Shown piece after piece: positions 1 through 7,508 of a stretch of 33,353 bases of DNA (position 1 is its first letter; the number at the start of each line of letters is the position of its first letter). The stretch comes from JANOQP01 sp044227705. GTDB lineage: Bacteria; Bacteroidota; Bacteroidia; Chitinophagales; Saprospiraceae. Both the position numbers and the translations under genes were made by a program. The DNA lies in the NCBI GenBank assembly GCA_044227705.1, contig JBGAWE010000018.1, positions 1-33,353 of the forward strand. The letters are read 5' to 3'. The notes below the pieces were generated by a model. That model was not told the DNA's origin. It saw only the letters and a program-made list of their open reading frames with translations, and did no database searches.

Positions 1-337
1 TCCAGGTCGAGGCCTTGAAGCTGCCGAACTTCTGCTGGCCAAGAAAAAAGACAATGCCGTTGGCGAGGTCGTAGCCCTCCTTCTTGAAGATCTTGTACCG
101 GACGTGCCGTTCGATTTCCTGCGCGAAGCCGTGCTCCTGATCGAACGGGTGTGTCACCTCCATACGGTCGAACAGCACGACGGCCCCAGCGTCCGCGTCG
201 AGCGGGCAGCTTTTCATGGCCACCTCCTCATCGGAGATTTTGCCGAACTTCATGTCCGGCCCCTTTTTTTGACTGAAAACTTGGAACGGGAAAAGCAGGG
301 CGAGCATCAGGGCGATGCCGGTGGCGGGCTTTTTCAT
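1..337 (-). CDS. DUF3857-type secreted protein, N-terminal part (runs off window)
   Basis: The frame opens at the ATG whose complement ends at 337 and stays open to the window edge, giving 112 residues. The start MKKPATGIALMLALLFPF followed by QVFSQ is a signal peptide. The mature start (KFGKISDEEVAMKSCPLDAD, then AVVLFDR, later RHVRYKIFKKEGYDLAN) matches the beginning of DUF3857. That domain usually precedes a transglutaminase-like domain in periplasmic or outer-membrane-associated Bacteroidota proteins. A transglutaminase part would lie beyond the window and cannot be verified. A TAnnTTTG box lies about 40 bases upstream, just downstream of the terminator of the preceding gene, so this is probably its own transcription unit. 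The family call rests on visual recognition of the N-terminal pattern; the activity is unknown. Confidence 0.75.
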   Translation of the reverse strand, partial: MKKPATGIALMLALLFPFQVFSQKKGPDMKFGKISDEEVAMKSCPLDADAGAVVLFDRMEVTHPFDQEHGFAQEIERHVRYKIFKKEGYDLANGIVFFLGQQKFGSFKASTW

Positions 338-375
338 GCGGGTGATTTTTTAGTGAAGGAGATAGGATTGATGCC

Positions 376-383
376 CAAACCTA
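376..383 (-). promoter_or_regulatory. -7 promoter box for the DUF3857 gene
   Basis: The minus strand reads TAGGTTTG, a perfect match to the Bacteroidota -7 element TAnnTTTG, about 38 bases ahead of the ATG. No TTG is seen at the expected -33 spacing, so the assignment rests on the -7 box and its position between a terminator and a start codon. Confidence 0.45.
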
Positions 384-416
384 CCCATCAGACCCGATTG
401 CCCGGCCTTTTGCCCG

Positions 417-453
417 AAAAAAAACCTCGGATGCGTGCGCGGCACGTCCGAGG
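417..453 (-). terminator. Intrinsic terminator after the hupE-like gene
   Basis: On the minus strand a hairpin with outer arms CCTCGGA/TCCGAGG and inner arms CGTGC/GCACG (with a small bulge) is followed by eight T residues. It lies 28 bases after the stop of the HupE-like gene and closes the TPR-hupE unit. Confidence 0.8.
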
Positions 454-480
454 CATACACCGGGAGAGGATTGTTTTATT

Positions 481-1134
481 TCAAAAAAACGTCCGCTCCA
501 CTGTCCAGTAAAGCGCCACGAGCGCGATGGCAACCGAGGCCGGGGCGACGACGCGGGCGCGGTACCAGTCCCTTTGGGAAAACCACTTCCCGACCGCCAG
601 CCATGCCAGCAGGATGACGGAAAGCTGCCCCAGCTCCACCCCCAGGTTGAAGGTCAGCAGGGCGATCATGTAGTTCGACGGCGGCAACCCGACATCGGTC
701 AGTGCGCTTGCGAAGCCCATCCCGTGCACCAGCCCGAAGGCGAAGACGATGCCGATGCGTGTCGGCCGCAGCTTGTCGACAAGCAGGTTCTCGACCGCCA
801 CGAAGAAGATGGACAGCGCGATGATCGGCTCGATGACCGCCGGCAGCGGCTTGATGAAACCATAGACCGCCAGCCCGAGCGTGATGCTGTGCGCGACGGT
901 GAACGCGGTGGCCTGCCAGACGATGGTCGACAAATTCCGCGACAGCAAAAACAGGCTCAACACGAACAGGATATGGTCGACGCCGAGCGGCAGGATATGC
1001 TCGTAGCCTATTTTGAGGTAGCTCCAACCGACCTCCGAGCGGGGCATGGCGGCCAGTTCATAGTTGATGGTGTGGGCGGCCGCGCCACCTGCCGAGAGCA
1101 GGAAAAGGACGCAGAAAAGCGTTGTTTTATTCAT
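481..1134 (-). CDS. HupE/UreJ family membrane protein
   Basis: This is a 217-residue integral membrane protein. A signal-like first segment ending in GGAAAHT is followed by about six hydrophobic segments. The family signature is visible: HILPLGVDHILFVLSLFLL near residues 46-64, a second His in FTVAHSITLG and HGMGFASAL near residue 136. HupE/UreJ proteins are nickel or cobalt permease-like membrane proteins. Bacteroidota members are often far from hydrogenase or urease genes, and no such genes occur here, so metal transport is only a family-based possibility. It starts 19 bases after the TPR gene with no terminator between, so the two are probably co-transcribed. A strong terminator follows. 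Confidence 0.85.
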   Translation of the reverse strand: MNKTTLFCVLFLLSAGGAAAHTINYELAAMPRSEVGWSYLKIGYEHILPLGVDHILFVLSLFLLSRNLSTIVWQATAFTVAHSITLGLAVYGFIKPLPAVIEPIIALSIFFVAVENLLVDKLRPTRIGIVFAFGLVHGMGFASALTDVGLPPSNYMIALLTFNLGVELGQLSVILLAWLAVGKWFSQRDWYRARVVAPASVAIALVALYWTVERTFF

Positions 1135-1153
1135 TTTGGACGGGAAGTTTCGG

Positions 1154-2479
1154 TCAGTTTTTGAAATCGGCGGCCACCTCGTCCATGTAGGGCTTGAGAG
1201 CGAAGGCCTCCTTTTTCAGCGCGTCGGCCTCGGCCGTTTTGCCGTTCGCAGCGAGGATCAGGCTCGCTTTCGCCAGCCGCTCGGGGCTTTTCGAGCCGGT
1301 TCGCAACGCGTTCTCGATGAGCGGGAGGGCGGCGGCCGAGTCGCCTTTTTTGAAAAGGACCCAGGCCAGCGTCTCGCAGGCGTCGATGTTCTGCGGGCGG
1401 CGCGCGTGCTCTGCGCGGGCGTGCTGGAGAGCTTGGTCGAGGTCGCCTGTTTTCAGGTAGAGGTTGGCGAGGTCGCGGTCGTTGTGGTGGCCGCTGTCGA
1501 GGTTTCGGTCAGAGGTGATGTTGTCGGCGTTGAGCGCGGCGAGGGTGATTCTGGCGACCTCGTCGGATTTTTCCTTTTGCCCCGCCAGGCGATAGACGTC
1601 GACGAGTTCCTCCAAAAAGGCCATGTCGGGCATGATGGACTTTGCCTTTTCGAGCTGGGCGATGGCGGCCGGCCAGTCCTTTTTGAACCGGGCGACTCGG
1701 CCCAGCCCGGCGAGGGCGAAGGGGTGGTCGGGCCGCAGTTCGAGCGAGGTTTGATAAGCGAGTTCCGCGCTGTCGAGGTGGCCGGTTTCTTCATAAAGAT
1801 GGCCGAGCACCATGCGCGCCCATTCCGTGTCCTCCGCCCCGGGCGGCCCGGCGGCGACGGCCTGTTTGATGGCGGCGATGGCCCCGGCCGTCTGCCCGTG
1901 AATCTCGCGCAGATAGGAGACGCGGGAATACGAGCGGATGTCGGGCCGGATGGAGACCATGCGGTCGGCCATCTCGACGGCCTTCGCGTAGTCGCCCTGC
2001 TCGACGTTCGCGTCGACGAGGAGTCCGTGGACGAACGAGTTGTGCGGGTTCTCCAGTCGCGCCTTTTCCGCGATTTCCATCCCCTCGGCGAAGCGGTGCT
2101 GCGAGAGGTAAATCATCGAGAGGAGGAGTTTTGCCTCAAAATCGGCCGGGTTTTTCGCCAAAACCGAGCGAATGAGGTCGAGCGCGGCCTTGTTGTAGTA
2201 GGTGAAATCGCCCGAGGCGCGGCCCTCCTGCATCATCTCCTTGGCAAGCAGGAGGGTCTGTTTGGGGTCGCCTGGCTTCTTTTTCAGCTCGGCCTCGATG
2301 GCGGCGACGCGCTTTTGGGCGGCGGGCCAATCGGGGTTCTGGGCGAGGGCGGCGTTGCGCGGCTTGAGTGGGGGGAGGTCGGCCTTGCCTTTTCCGTTGA
2401 TGAAAATAAAGGCGGTGAAGGCCAGGCAGGCGGCCACGAGAAGGCCATAGAGCGTGCGGCGGACGGGTGCTGCGGTCAT
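1154..2479 (-). CDS. Membrane-anchored TPR protein
   Basis: This is a 441-residue protein with one hydrophobic segment (about residues 10-28, LYGLLVAACLAFTAFIFI) followed by a periplasmic helical-repeat region. Repeated TPR-type units run from about residue 50 to 425. Examples are LAKNPADFEAKLLLSMIYLS, AELAYQTSLELRPDHPFALA and DLANLYLKTGDLDQALQHAR, with the usual small residue and Pro spacing. TPR arrays act as protein-binding scaffolds; no catalytic domain is seen. The gene is directly upstream of the hupE-like gene, so it probably acts with that membrane protein. The chosen start MTAAPVRR places the anchor at the usual distance. No clear promoter box is visible in the 122-base gap upstream, which instead holds a long palindrome. 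Confidence 0.8.
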   Translation of the reverse strand: MTAAPVRRTLYGLLVAACLAFTAFIFINGKGKADLPPLKPRNAALAQNPDWPAAQKRVAAIEAELKKKPGDPKQTLLLAKEMMQEGRASGDFTYYNKAALDLIRSVLAKNPADFEAKLLLSMIYLSQHRFAEGMEIAEKARLENPHNSFVHGLLVDANVEQGDYAKAVEMADRMVSIRPDIRSYSRVSYLREIHGQTAGAIAAIKQAVAAGPPGAEDTEWARMVLGHLYEETGHLDSAELAYQTSLELRPDHPFALAGLGRVARFKKDWPAAIAQLEKAKSIMPDMAFLEELVDVYRLAGQKEKSDEVARITLAALNADNITSDRNLDSGHHNDRDLANLYLKTGDLDQALQHARAEHARRPQNIDACETLAWVLFKKGDSAAALPLIENALRTGSKSPERLAKASLILAANGKTAEADALKKEAFALKPYMDEVAADFKN

Positions 2480-2537
2480 GTGAAAAGTGCGTTTAGTTGC
2501 ACCATCTACGAGGCAGCCGGGCGAGCGGTTTTTTGCG

Positions 2538-2596
2538 CCCTGAAGCTCCAGCTTGGGAGGCCGGAATCCCGCCCCGCCGGAGCTGGAGCTTCAGGG
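2538..2596. repeat. Long palindromic element with 16-bp perfect arms
   Basis: CCCTGAAGCTCCAGCT at 2538-2553 is exactly complementary to 2581-2596, with a 27-base GC-rich centre that contains GGGA/TCCC and CCGG motifs. It fills the gap between the DUF4173 gene end and the TPR gene. On the minus strand it is followed by A residues, not T residues, so it is not a standard terminator for that direction. Its form suits a dispersed REP-like element. It could also act as a bidirectional mRNA 3'-end structure. Confidence 0.7.
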
Positions 2597-2601
2597 CACA
2601 T

Positions 2602-4062
2602 TCAGCGGTTCGCCGCGTCGGCGAGGTTCCAAGATTTCCACGAGAGGCCCGCCTGCTCGGCCTCGAACCGCGCCCGTTTGTACTGAACATCTGCCCGGAC
2701 GACTTGTTCGGGCTTACCCGGCTGCCGTTGTTTTTCAATCAAAAGGGGCAGTTTTTCCTCCAAAATCCGCAGGTTCTTGTCGGAAACGTCCCAAATAAGA
2801 AACTGCGCGTCGATGCCAGACCGGCCCGCCTGGCCAATGTTGTAGCGCGTGATGAACGAGTCCCACGGCACGAGCGCGTTGGCCACCATGAGGAGGTAAA
2901 AAGCCCAGCCGTTTATCCGAAAAAGCCATGCAACGGAGCGTCTGTCGCGGATTTTCATCCACAAACTGGCCAGCCCTGCGGCCACCAAAATCAGGAAGAG
3001 AAACACCCCGATGCGCTTGTAGGCCAGCGCGTAGCTGTCGATGTACCGCCAGTTTCGCACCCCGACGGAGGCCGCCAGCACCGCGTTCTGCACCAGCCAG
3101 GCGAGCGCGAGCCGCCGGAGGAGCGGGGCCTTTGGCCAAAAGTTGAGGTCGCCGCGAAAGACCCAGAACAGCACGCCCATCGCCAGCAGGATGGAGGCGA
3201 TGAGCAGGTAGGTGCCCTCGTGGACGTACTGTTTGAGCGCGACGGCCGACATTTCCTCGAAGCCGAACCAGACGTAGATCACGTCCGTGCAGTTGACCAA
3301 AAGCAGCAGCGCGTTGAGCAGCCCCAGCATCAGGAGCGACTGGCGGAGCGGGCCGACAAGCAAAGTTTCCCTTTCGGAAAGGCCCGGCGGCTCGGCCATG
3401 AAGTCGCTGGCGAGCTTCCTTCTCTCCAAAAACGGGTGGACGACCGGCCAAAACGCCGCCCCGACCATGAGGAACGCCCCGACCACGAACAGTACGTGCG
3501 CCAGCGACACATCGAGCGAGAACAGCTCGCCCAGCTGCCGCCAAAAGCCGTCGCTCAAGCGGGCGAACTTCTCGTTGGCCAGATAATAGATGCCGTAGAA
3601 AAGCACCGCCACCAGTCCCGGCACCACCGACAGGCCCAGCCAGCCGCGCCAGCCCGAGCGACCTTCCGGGCCGATTTTTTGGGGAAGATTGCCGCGCAGC
3701 GAGCCGATGAACCGGCCGAGAACCCACGGAAGATTGGTGAAATACTGCAAAAACCCGTGCAGCACGAACCGCAGCCCGCTCGACTGCGCGAACCCAGCCG
3801 CTGCCGAGGCCGACACGGCAAAGGCCAGTTTCGCCGCCATCGAGTTGTGGAGGAAGACCATCCCGGCGGTCAGGGCCACCCCCGCCGCCGCCAAGAGGAA
3901 CGGACGGCTCGTCCGGCCCTCGGGAAAGAGCACGGCCAGCGCGACGAGGTGGAAGACGGCGAAGAGCAGGCAGTTGACGCCCATTTTTTCGCCCCAAAAA
4001 AGAAAGTTGAACAGAAAAACGCCCAGGCCGACGGCCAGCAGGCTGCGAGTGGAGTGAGACAT
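2602..4062 (-). CDS. DUF4173 family multi-pass membrane protein
   Basis: This is a 486-residue inner-membrane protein. The start MSHSTRSLLAVGLGVFLFNF is preferred over upstream in-frame ATGs because the upstream stretch contains the palindromic promoter and is not protein-like. The early motif FNFLFWGEKMGVNCLLFAVF and the many hydrophobic segments (more than ten) with short loops match DUF4173. A polar C-terminal tail of about 90 residues follows the last membrane segment (after VANALVPWDSFITRYNIGQA) and carries a GIDAQFLIW-DVSDKNLRILEEKL stretch. The function of the family is unknown. In Bacteroidota it is often seen with small regulators, but no regulator is adjacent here. A palindrome over its predicted promoter suggests repression by an unlinked protein. 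Confidence 0.8.
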   Translation of the reverse strand: MSHSTRSLLAVGLGVFLFNFLFWGEKMGVNCLLFAVFHLVALAVLFPEGRTSRPFLLAAAGVALTAGMVFLHNSMAAKLAFAVSASAAAGFAQSSGLRFVLHGFLQYFTNLPWVLGRFIGSLRGNLPQKIGPEGRSGWRGWLGLSVVPGLVAVLFYGIYYLANEKFARLSDGFWRQLGELFSLDVSLAHVLFVVGAFLMVGAAFWPVVHPFLERRKLASDFMAEPPGLSERETLLVGPLRQSLLMLGLLNALLLLVNCTDVIYVWFGFEEMSAVALKQYVHEGTYLLIASILLAMGVLFWVFRGDLNFWPKAPLLRRLALAWLVQNAVLAASVGVRNWRYIDSYALAYKRIGVFLFLILVAAGLASLWMKIRDRRSVAWLFRINGWAFYLLMVANALVPWDSFITRYNIGQAGRSGIDAQFLIWDVSDKNLRILEEKLPLLIEKQRQPGKPEQVVRADVQYKRARFEAEQAGLSWKSWNLADAANR

Positions 4063-4081
4063 ACGAAAGTGGTGTTTGATG

Positions 4082-4110
4082 AAAATAACTCTGCGATGCA
4101 AAGTTATTTT
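4082..4110 (-). promoter_or_regulatory. Palindromic operator overlapping the DUF4173 promoter
   Basis: AAAATAACT (4082-4090) and its exact complement (4102-4110) flank an 11-base centre. On the minus strand TAACTTTG (4106-4099) matches TAnnTTTG and lies within the palindrome, with the predicted transcription start near 4092 and the ATG at 4062. Palindrome and -7 box coincide, so a dimeric regulator bound here would block initiation. No -33 TTG is seen at standard spacing. The regulator is not identifiable from this window. Confidence 0.55.
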
Positions 4111-4175
4111 GAACAACCAAACACCTGCGGTCGTTGCAGGATTTTTTTCTCCAGCCCTGTTTTCTTGAAAAAAAA

Positions 4176-5750
4176 TCAAATCCCCATCGCCGCCGCGACG
4201 GCCCGCGCCACGCGCTGTCCGTCCATCGCCGCCGAGACGATGCCGCCCGCGAAGCCCGCCCCCACCCCTGCCGGGAACAGCCCGGCCACGTCGGGGTGCT
4301 GCAAGCTCGTCGCGTCGCGGGGGATGCGGACTGGCGAACTGGTGCGGCTCTCCGTGCCGATGACGACGGCCTCCTCTGTCAAAAAACCTGGCATCTGGCG
4401 GCCGAAGTCGGCGAGGCCGCCGCGCAGTTTCTCAAAAATTGGCCCCGGCAGGAGCCGGTCAAGCGGCGCGGCGAACAGGCTGGGGATGTAGCTTGACGGC
4501 GGCAGCGAGGCCGACATCTTCCCTGAAATGAAATCCGGCAGACGCATGGCCGGGGCCTTCTGGCTCCCATCACCCGCGCTGAACATCCGCCGCTCAACGG
4601 CTTTTTGAAATTCGAGGGCGGCAAACTCGCCGTGCATTTCAAAAACCGTCAAATCAGAAGCCTCGACGGCGACGACCATGCCCGAGTTGGCAAAAGGGCT
4701 GTCGCGGCGGCTCATGCTCATGCCGTTGACCACGATTTCGCCCGGTGCCGTCGCAGCCGGGACGACCAGCCCGCCAGGGCACATGCAAAAGCTGAAAACG
4801 CCCCGCCCGCCGACCTGACAGACAAGGCTGTACGACGACGCGGGCAAATTGAGGTCGCGGGGCCGCTGCCGGTACTGGATTTCATCAATCAGCGGCTGCG
4901 GGTGCTCGACGCGGACGCCGAGGGCAAAGGGCTTCAGCTCCAGCCGGACACCGGATTTTTTCAATAAATAATAGATGTCGCGGGCCGAGTGGCCGGTGGC
5001 GAGGATGACGGCCTCGGCCAGCCATTCCCGCTCGCCGCCGCCGTCGGTCGAGGCGGTTTGGATGCCCGCGATGCGCCCTTTTTGAATCAAAAACCCGGTG
5101 ACGAGCGTGTTGAAATGCACCTCGCCGCCCAGGGTCTCGATGGTGCGGCGGATGTTCTGCACGACCTGCGGGAGTTTGTTGGAACCGATGTGCGGGTGCG
5201 CGTCGATGAGGATGTCGGACGGAGCTCCGTGCTCGACGAGGAGGCGGAGGATCTTTTCGACGTTGCCGCGCTTGACGCTGCGCGTGTAGAGTTTTCCGTC
5301 GCTGTAAGTGCCGGCGCCGCCCTCGCCGAAGCAGTAGTTGGAGTTCGGATTGACCTCGCCAAACTGCTGAATGGCCCTCAGGTCGCGCCGCCGGGCTTGG
5401 ACGTCCTTCCCCCGGTCGACGACGATGGGGCGGATGCCAAGCTCGATGAGTTCGAGGGCGGCGAAGTAGCCAGCCGGGCCTGCGCCGACGATGATGGCCT
5501 CCTTTCTGCCCGAAACCGGTTTGAGATTGGAGAGGACGGGAGCCTCGCCCGGCATTTTCTCATTGAAAAAAACCTCGGCCTTCAGCCGGAAAAGCGGCTC
5601 CCGGCCCCGCGCATCGAGCGAGCGGCGGCGGATTTTCAGTTCAAAAAAATCTGAGTCGGAAAGACGGGCGGCGCGGGCGGCGGCGCGGCGGACGGCCTGC
5701 TCGTCAACGGCCTCGGCGGGCGATACGGCGAATTCGACAGGGATGACCAT
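4176..5750 (-). CDS. NAD(P)/FAD-dependent oxidoreductase (COG2509-like)
   Basis: This is a 524-residue flavoprotein. A short N-terminal domain (residues 1-80) with RAAARAARLSDSDFFELKIRRRS precedes the FAD-binding Rossmann motif IIVGAGPAGYFAALEL (GxGxxG at 89-94) and an acidic strand end, IVVDRG. Further family features are the CFGEGGAGTYSDGKLYTR stretch, the second nucleotide motif VILATGHSARDIYYLL and the C-terminal PDVAGLFPAGVGAGFAGGIV, which closes the flavin site. The layout and length match the NAD-utilising, FAD-dependent dehydrogenases of COG2509, whose substrates are mostly unknown. The protein has no signal peptide and is cytoplasmic. It starts 33 bases after the small secreted-protein gene and is probably co-transcribed with it. 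Confidence 0.85.
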   Translation of the reverse strand: MVIPVEFAVSPAEAVDEQAVRRAAARAARLSDSDFFELKIRRRSLDARGREPLFRLKAEVFFNEKMPGEAPVLSNLKPVSGRKEAIIVGAGPAGYFAALELIELGIRPIVVDRGKDVQARRRDLRAIQQFGEVNPNSNYCFGEGGAGTYSDGKLYTRSVKRGNVEKILRLLVEHGAPSDILIDAHPHIGSNKLPQVVQNIRRTIETLGGEVHFNTLVTGFLIQKGRIAGIQTASTDGGGEREWLAEAVILATGHSARDIYYLLKKSGVRLELKPFALGVRVEHPQPLIDEIQYRQRPRDLNLPASSYSLVCQVGGRGVFSFCMCPGGLVVPAATAPGEIVVNGMSMSRRDSPFANSGMVVAVEASDLTVFEMHGEFAALEFQKAVERRMFSAGDGSQKAPAMRLPDFISGKMSASLPPSSYIPSLFAAPLDRLLPGPIFEKLRGGLADFGRQMPGFLTEEAVVIGTESRTSSPVRIPRDATSLQHPDVAGLFPAGVGAGFAGGIVSAAMDGQRVARAVAAAMGI

Positions 5751-5783
5751 GTTGGATTTCGGATTTCAGACGGGCCGAAACCC

Positions 5784-6212
5784 CTAATTCGTCGGCGATT
5801 TGAGCGTCAGGTGCTTCTTGTCGTCGACCGCCCACTCAAACGTGTCGGGGACGAAGACTTTTACGCTGACGACCTCAGTGCACTCGCCGCGCGAGGTCCT
5901 GATGGGCTTGCGGTCGGCGAGGAAAGGGGCCAGTTCGATGGCCTCGGGGGTTTTCGTCACGGCCATCTCGTAGCGTTTCTGTTTCACGAAGAAGTCGAGC
6001 AGCGTCGGCGTCGCGTCGAAGAGCTGGATATGCGTCTCGACGAGGATGGTGTTGCCCGCCCACTCGTACAGCTCGAAATCCTCGGGCAGGTTTAGGTTGA
6101 TGCGCTGGACGGAGTCGACCTCGTAGGACTGGTAAAAGCTGCGCTCAATCTGCCCGAACAGGCCGGTCGAGGCGAGGAGAACGGCGAAAATGGGGAACAG
6201 GATTCGTGTCAT
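5784..6212 (-). CDS. Small exported protein of unknown function
   Basis: This 142-residue protein has a clear signal peptide (MTRILFPIFAVLLASTGLFG, cleavage near GQIE). The mature part alternates polar and hydrophobic residues as in a beta-rich domain (RINLNLPEDFELYEWAGNTI, VSVKVFVPDTFEWAVDD). I do not recognise a named family. The pattern resembles small Bacteroidota auto-adhesin-like beta proteins, but this is a weak impression. It is first in a probable pair with the FAD oxidoreductase. No linked biochemical role is evident, since one protein is exported and the other cytoplasmic. Confidence 0.7.
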   Translation of the reverse strand: MTRILFPIFAVLLASTGLFGQIERSFYQSYEVDSVQRINLNLPEDFELYEWAGNTILVETHIQLFDATPTLLDFFVKQKRYEMAVTKTPEAIELAPFLADRKPIRTSRGECTEVVSVKVFVPDTFEWAVDDKKHLTLKSPTN

Positions 6213-6382
6213 CGAAAAGACGGAAAGCTTTGGTCGAGTTGGCTGGCGAACGCCGGGCTGGCCGATTTTGGTGCAAAAATGGGCTGTTTTTCCAGAAAAG
6301 TCGGCCCCGTGTTTTTCGGGAAATCGCGGCGGCGACGCGGGGGAAAAAGCCGCTCGGTTTTAGCGGCACCCGTCAGACCTTC

Positions 6383-6410
6383 GCCCGGCCCGAGGCCTCG
6401 GTGGCCGGGC
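6383..6410 (+). other. GC-rich hairpin in the leader of the next gene
   Basis: GCCCGGCC (6383-6390) pairs with GGCCGGGC (6403-6410), and the centre is itself palindromic (CCGAGGCCTCGG). It ends 30 bases before the ATG at 6441 and is followed by a short T run (AATTTTTC). It could be a leader structure. The divergent intergenic space of 228 bases shows no clear TAnnTTTG box on either strand. Confidence 0.4.
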
Positions 6411-6440
6411 GGCCGAATTTTTCAAAGAAATAACCGCAAT

Positions 6441-7325
6441 ATGAGAGCCTGTTTCCTCCCGACGCTCATCCTTTTGTCCCTTCCGCTTTTTGCGCAGGAA
6501 ATCCGGCTCGGCATCTACCCCGTCAAGCAGGCGGGCGGGCTGACGATGGAACAGGTGTCCATCGTTAAGACGAAAATCGAGCGGCTCGTCGGCAGTTGCG
6601 GCATCGAGGCGGCCGACCCGCTGGCCCCGCTCGGGGTGCAGGCCGAGGTCAAGATTGACGAGCAGCGAGTGACAGAGGCGGGCGACCGAAAGCTCGCCCG
6701 TTTCGACGCGGAGCTGATCATCGCCGTCCGCCAGTCCGGCGAATCGGGCGCGTTCCTCGGCTCGATGAGCCGTCGGTTTGCGGCGGCGGGCAGCAGCCCG
6801 GAGCTGGCCAAGTCGCACCTGCTCGACGCGCTGCCGACCAGTGACCCGGAATGGGCCGTTTTTTTCAACAGGATGAAGAAGCAAGTGGTCGAGTATTTCA
6901 ACAAAAACTGTCCGCAAACCCTTGCCGAGGCCGACCGCGATGCCTCGGCCGGCGACTTTGGCCGCGCCCTGTCCGCACTGGTCAATGTCCCGTCGGCCGC
7001 CGCCTGCCGAGCAGACGCCGACGAAAAGCTCGCCTCGACCTACGGCCGCGCCCGCGAGGCGATTTGTCAAAAACAACTGGCGGCGGCGCGCGCCTCGGCA
7101 GCGGTGAAGGACTACTCAGCGGCGGCCGCCTCGTTGCGGGGAGTGGACCCGGAGGCGGGCTGTTTCTTGGACGCGCAAAACCTCCTCGCCGAGATGCAGG
7201 GGCGGGCAAGCGGCGAATTCAAAGCCGAACTTGATGCTGTGGCAGAACATTGGAATGCTGGGGCTAGAGGCCTCAAGGAGCAGAGGCGGTCGGTCGTCCA
7301 GCATTTTTTGAACAGCGAGTATTGA
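6441..7325 (+). CDS. Exported protein of unknown function
   Basis: The start MRACFLPTLILLSLPLFAQE is a signal peptide, so the ATG at 6441 is chosen over more upstream in-frame ATGs that lie in non-coding sequence. The 294-residue product has an N-terminal alpha/beta region (EIRLGIYPVKQAGGLTMEQV to about residue 115) reminiscent of periplasmic lipoprotein-type domains. A helical, Ala- and Cys-containing repeat-like region (about 140-260) follows: ADRDASAGDFGRALSALVNV, then AAVKDYSAAAASLRGVDPEA. No family is assigned. The C-terminus ends abruptly at HFLNSEY. Coding-like sequence continues in another frame up to 7450, so a late frameshift is possible. Confidence 0.7.
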   Translation: MRACFLPTLILLSLPLFAQEIRLGIYPVKQAGGLTMEQVSIVKTKIERLVGSCGIEAADPLAPLGVQAEVKIDEQRVTEAGDRKLARFDAELIIAVRQSGESGAFLGSMSRRFAAAGSSPELAKSHLLDALPTSDPEWAVFFNRMKKQVVEYFNKNCPQTLAEADRDASAGDFGRALSALVNVPSAAACRADADEKLASTYGRAREAICQKQLAAARASAAVKDYSAAAASLRGVDPEAGCFLDAQNLLAEMQGRASGEFKAELDAVAEHWNAGARGLKEQRRSVVQHFLNSEY

Positions 7326-7457
7326 ACGTTCGCGCACCGAAAATTGACCGCCGAAAAGGGAAGCCGCGCCGGTCATGACACTGATTCGGATGGCCGCGAT
7401 GCCGGAAACCACCGAACTGGACTGGTGCGAGCCAAGATTCAACCAGCCCTAACCGAA

Positions 7458-7488
7458 TTGGCCGACAGCCGATAAATCGCCAACTTTG
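7458..7488 (+). promoter_or_regulatory. Promoter of the M48 protease gene
   Basis: TTG at 7458-7460, a 20-base spacer and CAACTTTG at 7481-7488 fit the Bacteroidota TTG-N19-21-TAnnTTTG promoter with one mismatch. The predicted start is near 7495, giving a leader of about 14 bases before the ATG at 7509. This is the only promoter in the window with both elements in register. Confidence 0.5.
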
Positions 7489-7508
7489 CCGCTCCAAACA
7501 GCCCGCCG

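Noticed and set aside
4125..4140. CCTGC/GCAGG hairpin followed by a T run on the plus strand after the FAD gene
   Set aside because: Five-bp stem and the T run is on the strand without a gene upstream; not a credible terminator for the minus-strand FAD gene.
2497..4491. A 664-codon plus-strand frame across the DUF4173 gene and the FAD gene end
   Set aside because: It spans two real minus-strand genes, a promoter and a palindrome; composition is Arg/Gln/His-rich and not protein-like.
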